NCBI GenBank assembly: GCA_025057645.1
Contig: JANXBJ010000008.1
Location: forward strand, 54,016-118,015
Direction of reading: 5' to 3'
DNA: 64,000 bases
Source of the DNA: Anaerolineales bacterium
GTDB lineage: Bacteria > Chloroflexota > Anaerolineae > Anaerolineales > UBA4823
This document shows, one piece after another, positions 44,252 to 53,072 of this stretch (its first letter is position 1; every line of letters begins with the position of its first letter). Position numbers and translations under genes: made by a program. The notes under the pieces were generated by a model. The model saw nothing but the letters and a program-made list of their open reading frames with translations, did no database searches and was not told where the DNA came from.

Positions 44252-44841
44252 AGCGCCTCAGGGTGGGCAAACGCCATCCCTTGTTGTTCTATCGGCGCAC
44301 TCTCGACCGCCTGTGGCCCACTCTCTTCCTCTGCGGGGCGATCCTGCTGACCATCGGCATTTATGTGCGCTTTGCCCGGACACCCCTCCACCAAGCCGAA
44401 GCCCCCTGGCTGATGCTTTCCGGAGGATTGCCGCTCGCTTTGAGTCTCTTTTTCCTCCTTCTCCGTCATGCCGCCTATGTGCAAGCCCATCCCGATCACC
44501 TCCGCCTTGTCACCCCCTTTTTGCAAATGCGCATCTCTTATCGGCGCATCCGCTCGACCCATCCGGCGGAACTGGACGCCCTCTTTCCACCCCAGCGCGT
44601 TTCTGCCATGCTGCGCTCGTTTCTTGCCCCGCTTTACGGCCGAACGGCAGTAGTGCTGGAATTGAACGGTTATCCCCTCCCCAAACCCTTGCTCCGACTT
44701 TTTCTCGCCCCGGCAATGTTTCATCCCCATACCGAGGGGTTGGTGCTCCTTGTGCCGGACTGGATTGCCTTCAGCAGTGAGCTGGACACTTTGCGGGCAG
44801 ATTGGATCGGTAAATCGAAACAAACCGGTCCAGCCCTTTAG
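44248..44841 (+). CDS. Two-helix membrane protein with PH-like domain, unknown
   Basis: The 197-residue protein has two membrane helices (about 24-42 and 53-72). The soluble part (AYVQAHPDHLRLVTPFLQMRISYRRIRSTHPAEL) has the strand pattern of bacterial PH-like domains found in small membrane proteins. The C terminus continues with strand-helix segments rich in Leu and Pro. The start overlaps the kinase stop (ATGA), and the 3' end overlaps the convergent methyltransferase gene by 4 bases. Not recognised beyond this. Confidence 0.65.
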   Translation: MKRLRVGKRHPLLFYRRTLDRLWPTLFLCGAILLTIGIYVRFARTPLHQAEAPWLMLSGGLPLALSLFFLLLRHAAYVQAHPDHLRLVTPFLQMRISYRRIRSTHPAELDALFPPQRVSAMLRSFLAPLYGRTAVVLELNGYPLPKPLLRLFLAPAMFHPHTEGLVLLVPDWIAFSSELDTLRADWIGKSKQTGPAL

Positions 44842-45773
44842 GACGAGGCTTTAGCGCTCCGAGCCTTAGGGAAAAGGCTAAGCCCCGATTCTGGTTGGGC
44901 TTTGTAGGCTGCGATCCGCCTTTCAGCAAGTTCCACATATTCGGGGACAATTTCGTAGCCGATATACTTTCTGCCCGCTCTTAGCGCTGCAATCGCAGTC
45001 GAACCGCTTCCCATGAAAGGATCCAAAACAATATCTCCGGCATAAGTGTACAACTGGATTAGGCGGTAGGGCAACTCAACGGGGAAAGGCGCTGGGTGGC
45101 TCACCTTTTTGGCCGACTCGGGAGATATCACCCACACCGATTTAGTCCACTCCATAAACTGTTCGCGCGTAATGGTAGCAGCTTTGTGCTCGGGCTTGGG
45201 GCGCGAGAAACTTCCCTTGGAGAAAACCAGAATATACTCGTGGGTATCGCGTAGGACCGGATTTGCGGCCGATCGCCAAGTGCCCCAAGCCATAGAGACC
45301 CCTGCTCCTGCGCCTTTATACCAGATGATTTCGCCGCGCATGAGATAACCGATCTCAATCATCATCTGCGAAATATAATCAGATAGGGGAATATAAGGCT
45401 TACGGCCCAAATTGGCCACATTGACACATGCCCGACCGCCGTAAACGAGAACGCGAAAGGTCTCGGTCAGCACCTTGCGCAGCAACTGCAAGTATTCTTC
45501 GAGGGTCAAGTCCTGATCATACTCCTTGGCGGCATTGTAGGGCGGCGAAGTCACCATGAGGTGGACAGAGTGGTCTGGGAGTTCTTTCATGTGCTCGGAG
45601 GACGCCAGCACAATGCGATTCTCGTATTCCGCCGGAAAGGGATTATCCGGCACGGGAGGCGATCTATGATTTCCTCGCAATTCGGAATACATCCGCAAAC
45701 GGTAATATTCGGAGGAGTCATGGCTTATCCGCGAAGAGGCGCCAAACTTACGGGTCTTTGAGCCTTTCCTCAT
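44838..45773 (-). CDS. Orphan DNA methyltransferase (beta class, m4C or m6A)
   Basis: The 311-residue protein has the catalytic motif VTSPPYN near residue 79 and, after it, the AdoMet motif DPFMGSGSTAIAALRAGRKYIGYEI near residues 250-275. This order of motif IV before motif I defines the beta class. SPPY is the form most frequent in N4-cytosine enzymes, but some N6-adenine enzymes share it. The ~45 N-terminal residues are basic and extra. No restriction endonuclease gene is adjacent on either side, so it is probably a solitary, regulatory or protective enzyme. GGAGGTG precedes the ATG. Confidence 0.88.
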   Translation of the reverse strand: MRKGSKTRKFGASSRISHDSSEYYRLRMYSELRGNHRSPPVPDNPFPAEYENRIVLASSEHMKELPDHSVHLMVTSPPYNAAKEYDQDLTLEEYLQLLRKVLTETFRVLVYGGRACVNVANLGRKPYIPLSDYISQMMIEIGYLMRGEIIWYKGAGAGVSMAWGTWRSAANPVLRDTHEYILVFSKGSFSRPKPEHKAATITREQFMEWTKSVWVISPESAKKVSHPAPFPVELPYRLIQLYTYAGDIVLDPFMGSGSTAIAALRAGRKYIGYEIVPEYVELAERRIAAYKAQPESGLSLFPKARSAKASS

Positions 45774-46054
45774 CAGAGCACCTCCGCTCAGTTTCCTATG
45801 CCGCTCGACCTAGATTTCGGTATGCCGCAACCCTCAACTCGCTACAAGCCTTGCCGGACGAGTAAGACACCGCACTATACCGGGAGCTGCAGCCATTGGG
45901 GGTAGAGAGATCGCTGTCTATTCCAATCTCGCAAACGGACCATGAGTAGCACTGGCGCAAAACCCTCTGCAACCTTTCCCTCCTACCAAGGACTGCGCCA
46001 AAGCACTTGCCCGGCTCGAGAGCAAAGAGCAGCACACTTTCCTCCCCCATCCGA

Positions 46055-47947
46055 TCATCTAAACAGCACATACTCTTTCAGAAAAGCCTCCACCGCCTTG
46101 TAGAAGTGCTCGATGGTCTCACTTTTGCGAAAGCCGTGCCCTTCTCCGGGGTAAACATGATATACATGAGGCACACCCCGCCGGCGCAAAGACTCAACTA
46201 TCTCATCCGACTGGGCGCGCGGTACCACCGCGTCTTCCTCCCCCTGAAAGATAGCCAAGGGATCGCGAATACGGTCCACGGAGTAGATGGGCGACCGCTC
46301 GCGGTAAACTGCGGCTGCCTCCGGAAGGGGGCCTAAGAGGTGATCCAAATAGCGCGCCTCGAATTTATGCGTTTCTTGCGCCAGCTTGAAGTGATTTGAG
46401 ATTCCAAAAAGACAAATGCCCGCCTTGAAAAAGCTCGGATAATCTTCCAAGGCTTTGAGAACGGTGAAACCGCCGGCGCTGCCGCCCAGGATCACCAATT
46501 TCTCCCCATCGGCAAGGCCCCGCTGAACACAGGCTTGGGCACCGCTGACCGCGTCTTGCACGTCATAAAGGCCCCACGAAGCGCGAAGTTTTTCGCGGTA
46601 AGCTCGCCCGTAGCCTGTTGAGCCGCGGTAGTTCACCTCAAGGAAGGCATAGCCTCGCGTGGCGAAGAACTGAGCCCGGGGGTTAAAGCCGTTTTTGACC
46701 TGGCTGGTCGGCCCGCCGTGGACACCGACGATCAACGGAGGCAACCCCCTCCCGCTTGCGGATAGAGAGTGCGGCGGATAATACAAACCGTGCACAGTTT
46801 CGCCGTCCAGCCCTGCCCACTCGATCGGCTGCGCTACGGAATAGGCCTCGGGAGGGATTTCCTCCGTATATGCTCGCCCCCAAACACGGGTTCGTCCATC
46901 CTCGTAAGCGGTGATCACGCGCGGAGGAATGTTAGCCGCTGAGGCGATGAGAGCCACCAAGGTTTGCCCTTGCCACTCGCCGAGGCAAATCTGCCCCAGA
47001 ACGGTATACGGGGGATCAAGTTCGATTGGGGTTTCTGCGCCGCTTTCGACCGAAATTCTTATCAGGCGATCCTGTGCATTCTGATTGCGAACGCAATAAA
47101 TCCAGCGTCCATCCGGGCTGAACTGAAAGGTACGCAGGCCTTGAAGCCAAGCCGGCAAACCGTGTTCCGCCGGGAAGGTGGTGAGCTGTCGTTTGCTTCG
47201 GGTATGAAGGTCATAAAGCCATATCTGCCACCAGTCCTCGCTTTCGGCCACGTAGGCAAGATGCCGACCATTGGGCGAGAACAGGGGTTGAAAGACCGAA
47301 GTCTGCTCATCTCCGGCGAGGGTTTCGATGGCAACACAGTGCAAACACCCCCGATGTTCCTCCAGCTCAGCAAGACGCAGCCATGTCCCATCCCAAGGCA
47401 TATTGGGATGATTCCAAGCAATCCAAGCTAAGTGCCGACCTTGGGGGTGCCACGCCGGCTGCATATAAAAATCTTCCCCTTGGGCAAGGATTTGCGGCCA
47501 GCGTTGGCCTGCGGTATCTACGATTGCCACTACATCTTTGTCCTCGTAGGTGTGCACATAGGCCAGCCATTTGCCATTCGGCGAAGGAGTCGGAGAAGCC
47601 GCTCGCCCAAAAGCCGGAGTAAGCGGTTGCGCTTGCCCGCCGCGCAAAGGTTGGCGGTAGATTCGTCCCTGATCTGCAACAACAAAATAGACCCATTCCT
47701 CCCAAACTGCAAAATCTCCTCCGCCGTATCCGACCTTCGCACGCACCGAAAACTCGGAATTCAGATCGCGCCGCCCTTCCCCGTTCAAGGGCTGCACCAC
47801 GATCACCCCTCTGTCGGCGCGATTCTCCAACCATAGCAAATATCCAAGCGGCGAAAAGGCCACCTCCGCAAGGGTATATCCGCGCGCCATGGAAAGGGGC
47901 GAGATTGGGCTGGGGAACAAGCCGTATTGCAATTCTTTTTTGTTCAT
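46055..47947 (-). CDS. S9-family serine peptidase (prolyl oligopeptidase / acylaminoacyl type)
   Basis: The 630-residue protein has an N-terminal beta-propeller (about 15-370) with repeated WLAYV / HLAWIAW / YVAESEDWWQIW blades. A C-terminal alpha/beta-hydrolase domain follows with nucleophile Ser490 in GGSAGGF, Asp572 in GEEDAVVP and His604 in GEGHGF. There is no signal peptide, so it is cytosolic. It probably cleaves short peptides or acylated N termini. Its ATG overlaps the rnhB stop (ATGA). The 281-base spacer 45774-46054 between it and the methyltransferase gene shows no feature. Confidence 0.9.
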   Translation of the reverse strand: MNKKELQYGLFPSPISPLSMARGYTLAEVAFSPLGYLLWLENRADRGVIVVQPLNGEGRRDLNSEFSVRAKVGYGGGDFAVWEEWVYFVVADQGRIYRQPLRGGQAQPLTPAFGRAASPTPSPNGKWLAYVHTYEDKDVVAIVDTAGQRWPQILAQGEDFYMQPAWHPQGRHLAWIAWNHPNMPWDGTWLRLAELEEHRGCLHCVAIETLAGDEQTSVFQPLFSPNGRHLAYVAESEDWWQIWLYDLHTRSKRQLTTFPAEHGLPAWLQGLRTFQFSPDGRWIYCVRNQNAQDRLIRISVESGAETPIELDPPYTVLGQICLGEWQGQTLVALIASAANIPPRVITAYEDGRTRVWGRAYTEEIPPEAYSVAQPIEWAGLDGETVHGLYYPPHSLSASGRGLPPLIVGVHGGPTSQVKNGFNPRAQFFATRGYAFLEVNYRGSTGYGRAYREKLRASWGLYDVQDAVSGAQACVQRGLADGEKLVILGGSAGGFTVLKALEDYPSFFKAGICLFGISNHFKLAQETHKFEARYLDHLLGPLPEAAAVYRERSPIYSVDRIRDPLAIFQGEEDAVVPRAQSDEIVESLRRRGVPHVYHVYPGEGHGFRKSETIEHFYKAVEAFLKEYVLFR

Positions 47948-48594
47948 CGGTCCTCCTCGATCTGGGATACCGGGTCAAACGAACGACGGTGTAAAGGAGA
48001 AGCCCCCCAACGACGGAGAAGCTCCAAGTGCGCAGTCGTGGCGTATCCTTTATGAGCAGCAAAGCCGTACTGGGGGTAGAGAGCATCTGCCTCGCCCATC
48101 CAGCGATCGCGCGCAGTCTTCGCCAGGATCGAGGCAGCCGCAATCGTCAGAGAGCGTTGGTCTCCTTTGATCAGCGCCGTTTGCGGCACTTCGCATTCCG
48201 GCAGGCGGAAGTAGTCGATCAATAGGTGCTGTGGTGCAAAAGGCAAATCCGCTAATGCCCGATAGGCCGCCAATCGAACAGCATATCCGATGCCCAATTG
48301 ATCGATCTCCTCGTTCGAAGCAAACCCGACCGCCCATGCGAGGGAAAGGCGTTGGATTTGTTCTGCCCAGCACGCTCGTTCGGCAGGACGGAGCTGCTTG
48401 GAATCGCGCACGCCGTACAACTTGCTAGAAAGCAGCGGGTCAGGAGGAAAACATACCGCTCCTACCGCAACCGGCCCGGCCAGTGCCCCTCGCCCGGCTT
48501 CGTCCATGCCTACCACCCGGCCTATGCCTCGTTGCCATAGCTCTAACTCATATTCCAAGCTCGGCAGCTCACTTCCCGAAGTCTTTTTTCGCAC
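47944..48594 (-). CDS. rnhB: Ribonuclease HII
   Basis: Removes RNA and single ribonucleotides from RNA/DNA hybrids. The 216-residue protein shows GMDEAGRGALAGPVAVGAV with the first two acidic catalytic residues, DSKQLRPAERACW, LIDYFRLP with the third Asp, and GDQRSLTIAAASILAKTARDRWM carrying family-typical residues. The start lies inside the 3' end of the GT2 gene (26-base overlap). It is the middle gene of a GT2-rnhB-S9 peptidase operon. Confidence 0.93.
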   Translation of the reverse strand: MRKKTSGSELPSLEYELELWQRGIGRVVGMDEAGRGALAGPVAVGAVCFPPDPLLSSKLYGVRDSKQLRPAERACWAEQIQRLSLAWAVGFASNEEIDQLGIGYAVRLAAYRALADLPFAPQHLLIDYFRLPECEVPQTALIKGDQRSLTIAAASILAKTARDRWMGEADALYPQYGFAAHKGYATTAHLELLRRWGASPLHRRSFDPVSQIEEDR

Positions 48595-49315
48595 CGGGGA
48601 ATGACCTCCAGTGAGAGCGGATATAAAGCAGGTCTAGCGCCATGCGGATCGAATCGCGCCCGATATGGACCTTACTTTCCGGATTGAAATACCACTGGAT
48701 CGGCACCTCTTGAATGCGCATTTTCAGCCGCGTCGCCAAGTAGAGAATCTCGACATCGAAAGTCCAGCCGGTGATCGTCTGCAAGGGGAACAACCGCTCG
48801 GCTGCTGCGGCGGTAAAGCACTTGAAGCCACACTGGGTATCGTGGAACTGCGGCAGCACCAAAAGGCGGATCAGGAGGTTAAAGGCGCGGCCGATCCAAT
48901 GGCGCAAGAGCGGCTCATGATAGCGCTTGGCCCCGGGCGCTTCGCGGGAAGCGATAGCGATGTCGACGCCGCTGAGCTGCGGGGGCAAGAAGCGCCCGAT
49001 CTCATAAGGCGGCATCGAGAGGTCCGCATCGCACATCATGCGATACTCCCCGCGGGCAGCGAGCATGCCGCGCCGAACAGCCAGACCTTTGCCACGTTCC
49101 TCCTCATGAAGAACGTAGAGCCGTCTATAGCGGCGGGAGAGTTCTTGAGCTAACTGAAGGGTACGGTCTTGGCTGCCATTTTCAACCACCCAAACCTCAG
49201 AGGAGTAAGGTTGTGCATCGAGATAGGCAAAAAGGGTTTCAAGGGTGTGTGGCAAGCGGTGTTCTTCGTTGTGAGCAGGAATGATAATGGAGAGAAACGG
49301 TTTATCCAAGCGCAA
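48569..49315 (-). CDS. GT2 glycosyltransferase, dolichyl/undecaprenyl-phosphate glucosyltransferase-like
   Basis: The 248-residue GT-A protein begins LSIIIPAHNEEHRLPHTLETLFAYL, with VVENGSQDRT, RGKGLAVRRGMLAARGEY, and a DxD-type CDADLSMP. HDTQCGFKCFTAAAAERLF follows, typical of polyprenyl-phosphate glucose/mannose synthases. No membrane helices are evident, as in the DPM1-like and ALG5-like catalytic subunits without anchors. It probably loads a sugar on a lipid carrier for envelope glycosylation. It overlaps rnhB by 26 bases. Confidence 0.82.
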   Translation of the reverse strand: MRLDKPFLSIIIPAHNEEHRLPHTLETLFAYLDAQPYSSEVWVVENGSQDRTLQLAQELSRRYRRLYVLHEEERGKGLAVRRGMLAARGEYRMMCDADLSMPPYEIGRFLPPQLSGVDIAIASREAPGAKRYHEPLLRHWIGRAFNLLIRLLVLPQFHDTQCGFKCFTAAAAERLFPLQTITGWTFDVEILYLATRLKMRIQEVPIQWYFNPESKVHIGRDSIRMALDLLYIRSHWRSFPGAKKDFGK

Positions 49316-49387
49316 AACCCAAGCATTTAGACTAAGAGCAGGAGAACTAAGAACAAAGCGAACTCTGCCGCTCCGACAAAGATGGCA

Positions 49388-50149
49388 TTACCGACCTTGC
49401 AAATACTCGCAAACGAGCTGGACTCCCTCCTCAATCACCTGGCGCCGAAATGCGCTGAGCTGCGCCATAGAAATGTGCGAAAAGATGGCTTCCTGCAAGA
49501 CGGACGGCGAGCGCACCAAGCGCACAAATTCTTCCACCGACAAACCTTGACGTGCGGCAAACACTTCTGCGGTGGCAATCCTGCTACCGGGTTTAAGCTG
49601 TTCCGCAATGATGTCTCGCCACCGGACCAAGTCCCGGTCGTTAACGAAAGGCAACCAACCGCAAGGGACAACCCGCTTCAGCTCCTCACTCCACTGGGAC
49701 TCGAGGCTGGGCAGAATTTGCTCATCCAAGTAGGCACGCAGGACGTTATGGTAGATCAAGCGCTGCTCAAAAGTGCTCCAACTGTTCTGCAACCCAAAAA
49801 CCGGGACAAAAATCTGCTGCACCCAACGCCAGTCCACTTGTAAATGGCACAGGTAGCCCACTAGAAACGCTCGATGCTCCCCCGTCAAGAGAGCGCTCTG
49901 CTTTAGGAGGGGATAGCGGCGAAGCAATTGCTGCCACGGCGGCAGGGCCTTAGCCTTTAGGGGCAGATCAAAAAAATGAGTTTCGGTGCGCGGCTGTCCG
50001 GAGACCACCTGCACATCTGGTGCGACGTGCCCGAGCAAATAGGCGCCTAGGTGACATTGGAGCAGGGAGCGCACCGCAACCGGCAAGTGCGCATGATGGA
50101 GAATCTCCTGTGCCAAGCTGAGGTGGTAAAAAGGGGTAGGCATATCCAC
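49388..50149 (-). CDS. Zinc-dependent phospholipase C-like protein
   Basis: The 253-residue protein starts TPFYHLSLAQEILHH and has AYLLGHVAPDVQVV, THFFDLP and AFLVGYLCHLQVDWRW. The His/Asp placing follows the all-helical zinc phospholipase C / S1-P1 nuclease fold (PF00882-like). No signal peptide is seen, unlike secreted phospholipases C. The GTG at 50149 directly abuts the upstream gene's stop; an ATG two codons on is possible. Function unproven. Confidence 0.68.
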   Translation of the reverse strand: MDMPTPFYHLSLAQEILHHAHLPVAVRSLLQCHLGAYLLGHVAPDVQVVSGQPRTETHFFDLPLKAKALPPWQQLLRRYPLLKQSALLTGEHRAFLVGYLCHLQVDWRWVQQIFVPVFGLQNSWSTFEQRLIYHNVLRAYLDEQILPSLESQWSEELKRVVPCGWLPFVNDRDLVRWRDIIAEQLKPGSRIATAEVFAARQGLSVEEFVRLVRSPSVLQEAIFSHISMAQLSAFRRQVIEEGVQLVCEYLQGR

Positions 50150-50461
50150 TTAGATGAGCGGTACTCCTTCTAGACGGTCACTGGATGCCTCGGTGTGCTC
50201 CGTTACGACCATGGTCCTTCCGTTGACTTCTTTCAGGCGCACCGCCTTGGAGAGTTCAAAGGTGCTTGCCATTCGAGGCAACCGCTTCCCTGCGAAGATC
50301 TTCTGGCCTCGCTTAAGCCGTTCCACCAACTCGTTGCGCGAGAGAATGATCACATCCGAGAAAGCCTCTCCGCGCCGTTCGTAGCCACGCACCCAATCGA
50401 TCTCACCGTTAGAACGATAACGCACGGTCTCAATAACGAAGTCTGCCTTCGGCTTTCCCAT
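50150..50461 (-). CDS. Small conserved-looking protein, unknown
   Basis: The 103-residue product (MGKPKADFVIETVRYRSNGE, then LSRNELVERLKRGQKIFAGKR) has an alternating strand/helix pattern, high charge and no cysteine. I do not recognise a family. GGGAG precedes the ATG and TATACT lies about 30 bases upstream. It is directly followed by the phospholipase-like gene, so the two form a unit. Confidence 0.65.
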   Translation of the reverse strand: MGKPKADFVIETVRYRSNGEIDWVRGYERRGEAFSDVIILSRNELVERLKRGQKIFAGKRLPRMASTFELSKAVRLKEVNGRTMVVTEHTEASSDRLEGVPLI

Positions 50462-50489
50462 TTGTAACGCTCCCTAAAGTGAATGTGGA

Positions 50490-50495
50490 AGTATA
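50490..50495 (-). promoter_or_regulatory. -10 box of the small unknown gene
   Basis: TATACT on the minus strand, about 28 bases before the ATG at 50461. Confidence 0.4.
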
Positions 50496-50825
50496 ACCGA
50501 GAGACTAGGCCTCCCCAAGGAGATAGAGTAAATCGCCTAAACTCTCCCGATTCCGGGCCTCAGGACCTTGAGCCAGTTCAGACTTAACCAACCCGAAGCC
50601 AACGCTCAGCAAACCTCCGATAACCTGAGACAAAATCCGCTGCGCTCTTGGCACAGCCTAATCCAGCACCTCTCCAACCAAGCGGGCAATTCCTAGATTG
50701 GATAAATTATAACTTACAGGACACGGCTTTTGATCAACCCGCCCTTCAAGGGATTAGCCGCATCTGCTTTGCGTTCGCTCATGAGAAATGCCTTGCCGAA
50801 TCCAGAAAGCGAGGACTTTCGGACC
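50496..50825. other. 330-base spacer without a recognisable gene
   Basis: Between the -10 box above and the terminators of the ilv-leu operon. Plus-strand open frames that run through here into ilvE are antisense shadows. I see no RNA gene or repeat. Confidence 0.5.
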
Positions 50826-50886
50826 AAAAAGGAGAGAACCCCGGTTCTAAGTTTCGGCCTCCGCGTCGTCGGGAAACGCGGAGGCC
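50826..50886 (-). terminator. Double terminator of the ilv-leu operon
   Basis: Past ilvE, a perfect 11-bp stem (50856-50866 with 50876-50886, GGCCTCCGCGT/ACGCGGAGGCC) is followed on the minus strand by a second stem AGAACC/GGTTCT (50835-50848) and then CTCCTTTTT. Confidence 0.7.
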
Positions 50887-50933
50887 TTCGTAGGGGGAGG
50901 AGGACGAAATGGACGACCGAAACCGCCGTGAAT

Positions 50934-51902
50934 TCACTTCACCTGCTGGGACTGTTGGACAGGGAAGAGGCTCTCGACAGGGATGCGAACAACGTCGCAC
51001 CATTCACGCGAGTGCGGGTTGAGACCGCGCACGGCCTCGTGATAGGCCTTTTGGATCACCCGTGTAACTGGCCCCATCTTTCCGTTGCCGATCACCCGAA
51101 AGTCGATCTCAGTCAGTGCGATCACTTCTGCGGCCGTACCACTGACGAACACTTCATCGGCGATATAAAGATGATCACGAGCGATGGGTTCTTCGATCAC
51201 CTCGATCCCCAGATCGCTGCAGAGGGTGAAAATCGTATCTCGAGTAATGCCCTCCAACACCGCTGCGGTGTGCGGGGTATAGACCTTGCCGTTTCGCACC
51301 AAGAATATGTTTTCCCCGGTGCATTCGGCCACATACCCTTGGGGGTCGAGCATAATGGCTTCATCGAAGCCCAAGCGTGCCGATTCTGTCTTTGCTAGGA
51401 GGCTATTCGCATAATTACCGGTGATCTTAGCTTTGGTCATCATGACGTTGGGATGATGCCGGGTGAAAGTGGAGATATTGGCGCGGATCCCCTTCTCCAA
51501 GGCTTCGTCACCTAAGTAGTTCTTCCACTCCCAGACCGCAATCGCCAGTTTGGGTTTGCCAGCGTCGACGCTCAGATTCCAACCGCCTTCATCTAAGTAG
51601 ATCATCGGGCGAATATAGCACTCCTCGAAGCCATTTGCCGCCACGGTCTGGCGAACAGCCTGAGCCATCTCTTCCTCGCTCCAGGGCAGTTCCCGGAAGC
51701 CCAAGATCTTAGCCGATTGAGCGAGGCGGCGAATATGCTCCTTCAGGCGGAAGACCGCCGGTCCCTCGGGCGTAGAGTAGCAGCGAATGCCCTCAAAAAC
51801 CGCCGCTCCGTAGTGCAATGCTGGAGTGAGGAAATGCAAGGTGGCTTTCTCAAATTCCACCAGTTGCCCCTCCATCCAAATGTATTTTGATATCGGCTTC
51901 AT
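50934..51902 (-). CDS. ilvE: Branched-chain amino acid aminotransferase
   Basis: Last step of valine, leucine and isoleucine synthesis: moves an amino group from glutamate to the 2-oxoacid with PLP. The 322-residue fold-IV protein has LHYGAAVFEGIRCY, IRPMIYLDEG, the PLP lysine in AKITGNYANSLLAKTES, GYVAECTGENIFLV and LEGITRDTI. ATG 51902 has GAGGAGG 9 bases upstream, preferred over the TTG at 51911. It is the last gene of the operon. The same enzyme would start breakdown of these amino acids towards the E1/E2 complex at 15.8 kb. Confidence 0.93.
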   Translation of the reverse strand: MKPISKYIWMEGQLVEFEKATLHFLTPALHYGAAVFEGIRCYSTPEGPAVFRLKEHIRRLAQSAKILGFRELPWSEEEMAQAVRQTVAANGFEECYIRPMIYLDEGGWNLSVDAGKPKLAIAVWEWKNYLGDEALEKGIRANISTFTRHHPNVMMTKAKITGNYANSLLAKTESARLGFDEAIMLDPQGYVAECTGENIFLVRNGKVYTPHTAAVLEGITRDTIFTLCSDLGIEVIEEPIARDHLYIADEVFVSGTAAEVIALTEIDFRVIGNGKMGPVTRVIQKAYHEAVRGLNPHSREWCDVVRIPVESLFPVQQSQQVK

Positions 51903-51938
51903 TTCAACCAACCTCCTCGAAGGATTGCCAAAAGTTCT

Positions 51939-53063
51939 CTAGCGTATCGTCTGGGCCGCTTGATCCCACGCAGGTGAGCGGGATGGTGCCAATTGTTCAA
52001 TAATTGCGCGCGTCATCGCCTCGGTATTGGCGCTGCCGCCCAAATCTGGGGTGAGGATCCCAAGGCTAAGCGTTTCCTCCACGGCACGCTCGAGGGTCTG
52101 AGCTTCTTCTTCCAAGCCCAAAGAGTGACGTAGCATCAGCGCTGCTGAGAGAATCGTGCCTACCGGGTTGGCCATCCCTTTGCCAGCAATATCCGGTGCC
52201 GAACCATGAATCGGCTCGTATAGCCCGCGCGGCCTTCCATGACGGTTCTGCTGCTCGCCAAGCGAGGCTGAGGGCATGTTGCCCATGGAACCGGCCAGCA
52301 TCGAGGCCTCGTCGGTCAGAATATCGCCGAACATATTCTCGGTGACCAAGATATCGAAACTGGACGGCCGCTGGATAAGATACATCGCCGCCGCATCGAC
52401 CAACAAGTGTTCCAAAGTGACGTCCGGATACTCTCTAGCCACCTCGGTAACCACCTTGCGCCACAAACGCGAGGTCTCTAGAACATTCGCCTTATCGATC
52501 GAAGTCACCTTCCGTCGCCTCTGCCTCGCCAGCTGAAAAGCGAGATGGGCAATTCGACGCACTTCACTCTCGGTGTAAGTCATGGTGTCCACGGCGCGCT
52601 CTTCCCCAGCTTCCATCCAGCGCCGCTTTGGTTGCCCGAAATAAACGCCGGAGGTCAACTCGCGCACGAAGATCAAATCCACATTGGCGATCTTCTCCGG
52701 CTTGAGCGGTGAGGTATGGAGAAGGCGCGGGTGAGGCTTGACCGGGCGCAAGTTGGCATAAACTCCTAATTCTTTGCGTATCTTCAACAAGCCCTGTTCG
52801 GGGCGCAGTGGGGCATCTGGATCATCCCATTGAGGACCCCCAACTGCTCCAAGCAATACTGCATCGGCGTTTTGGCAGGCTTGCAACGTAAAATCCGGCA
52901 GCGGACTTTGGAATTGGTCGATCGCTATCCCCCCAATGGGATAATCTTCCATTTCAAAGGTATGTCCGAAGGCGTCGGCCACTGCTTCGAGCACAGATTG
53001 CGTGGCCCTAACCACTTCGGGGCCGATTCCGTCGCCGGGCAAACAGACGATAGTTGCCTTCAT
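51939..53063 (-). CDS. leuB: 3-Isopropylmalate dehydrogenase
   Basis: Oxidises and decarboxylates 3-isopropylmalate in leucine synthesis; the same enzyme type handles 3-methylmalate of the citramalate route. The 374-residue protein has [41 protein letters not shown], the Tyr in [30 protein letters not shown] and [14 protein letters not shown]. The ATG is 9 bases after the cimA stop. Length and motifs are standard. Confidence 0.95.
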   Translation of the reverse strand: MKATIVCLPGDGIGPEVVRATQSVLEAVADAFGHTFEMEDYPIGGIAIDQFQSPLPDFTLQACQNADAVLLGAVGGPQWDDPDAPLRPEQGLLKIRKELGVYANLRPVKPHPRLLHTSPLKPEKIANVDLIFVRELTSGVYFGQPKRRWMEAGEERAVDTMTYTESEVRRIAHLAFQLARQRRRKVTSIDKANVLETSRLWRKVVTEVAREYPDVTLEHLLVDAAAMYLIQRPSSFDILVTENMFGDILTDEASMLAGSMGNMPSASLGEQQNRHGRPRGLYEPIHGSAPDIAGKGMANPVGTILSAALMLRHSLGLEEEAQTLERAVEETLSLGILTPDLGGSANTEAMTRAIIEQLAPSRSPAWDQAAQTIR

Positions 53064-53072
53064 GCGTTCCCC

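Noticed and set aside
50730..51398. 222-codon plus-strand frame
   Set aside because: It is antisense to ilvE and reads as low-complexity shadow sequence.
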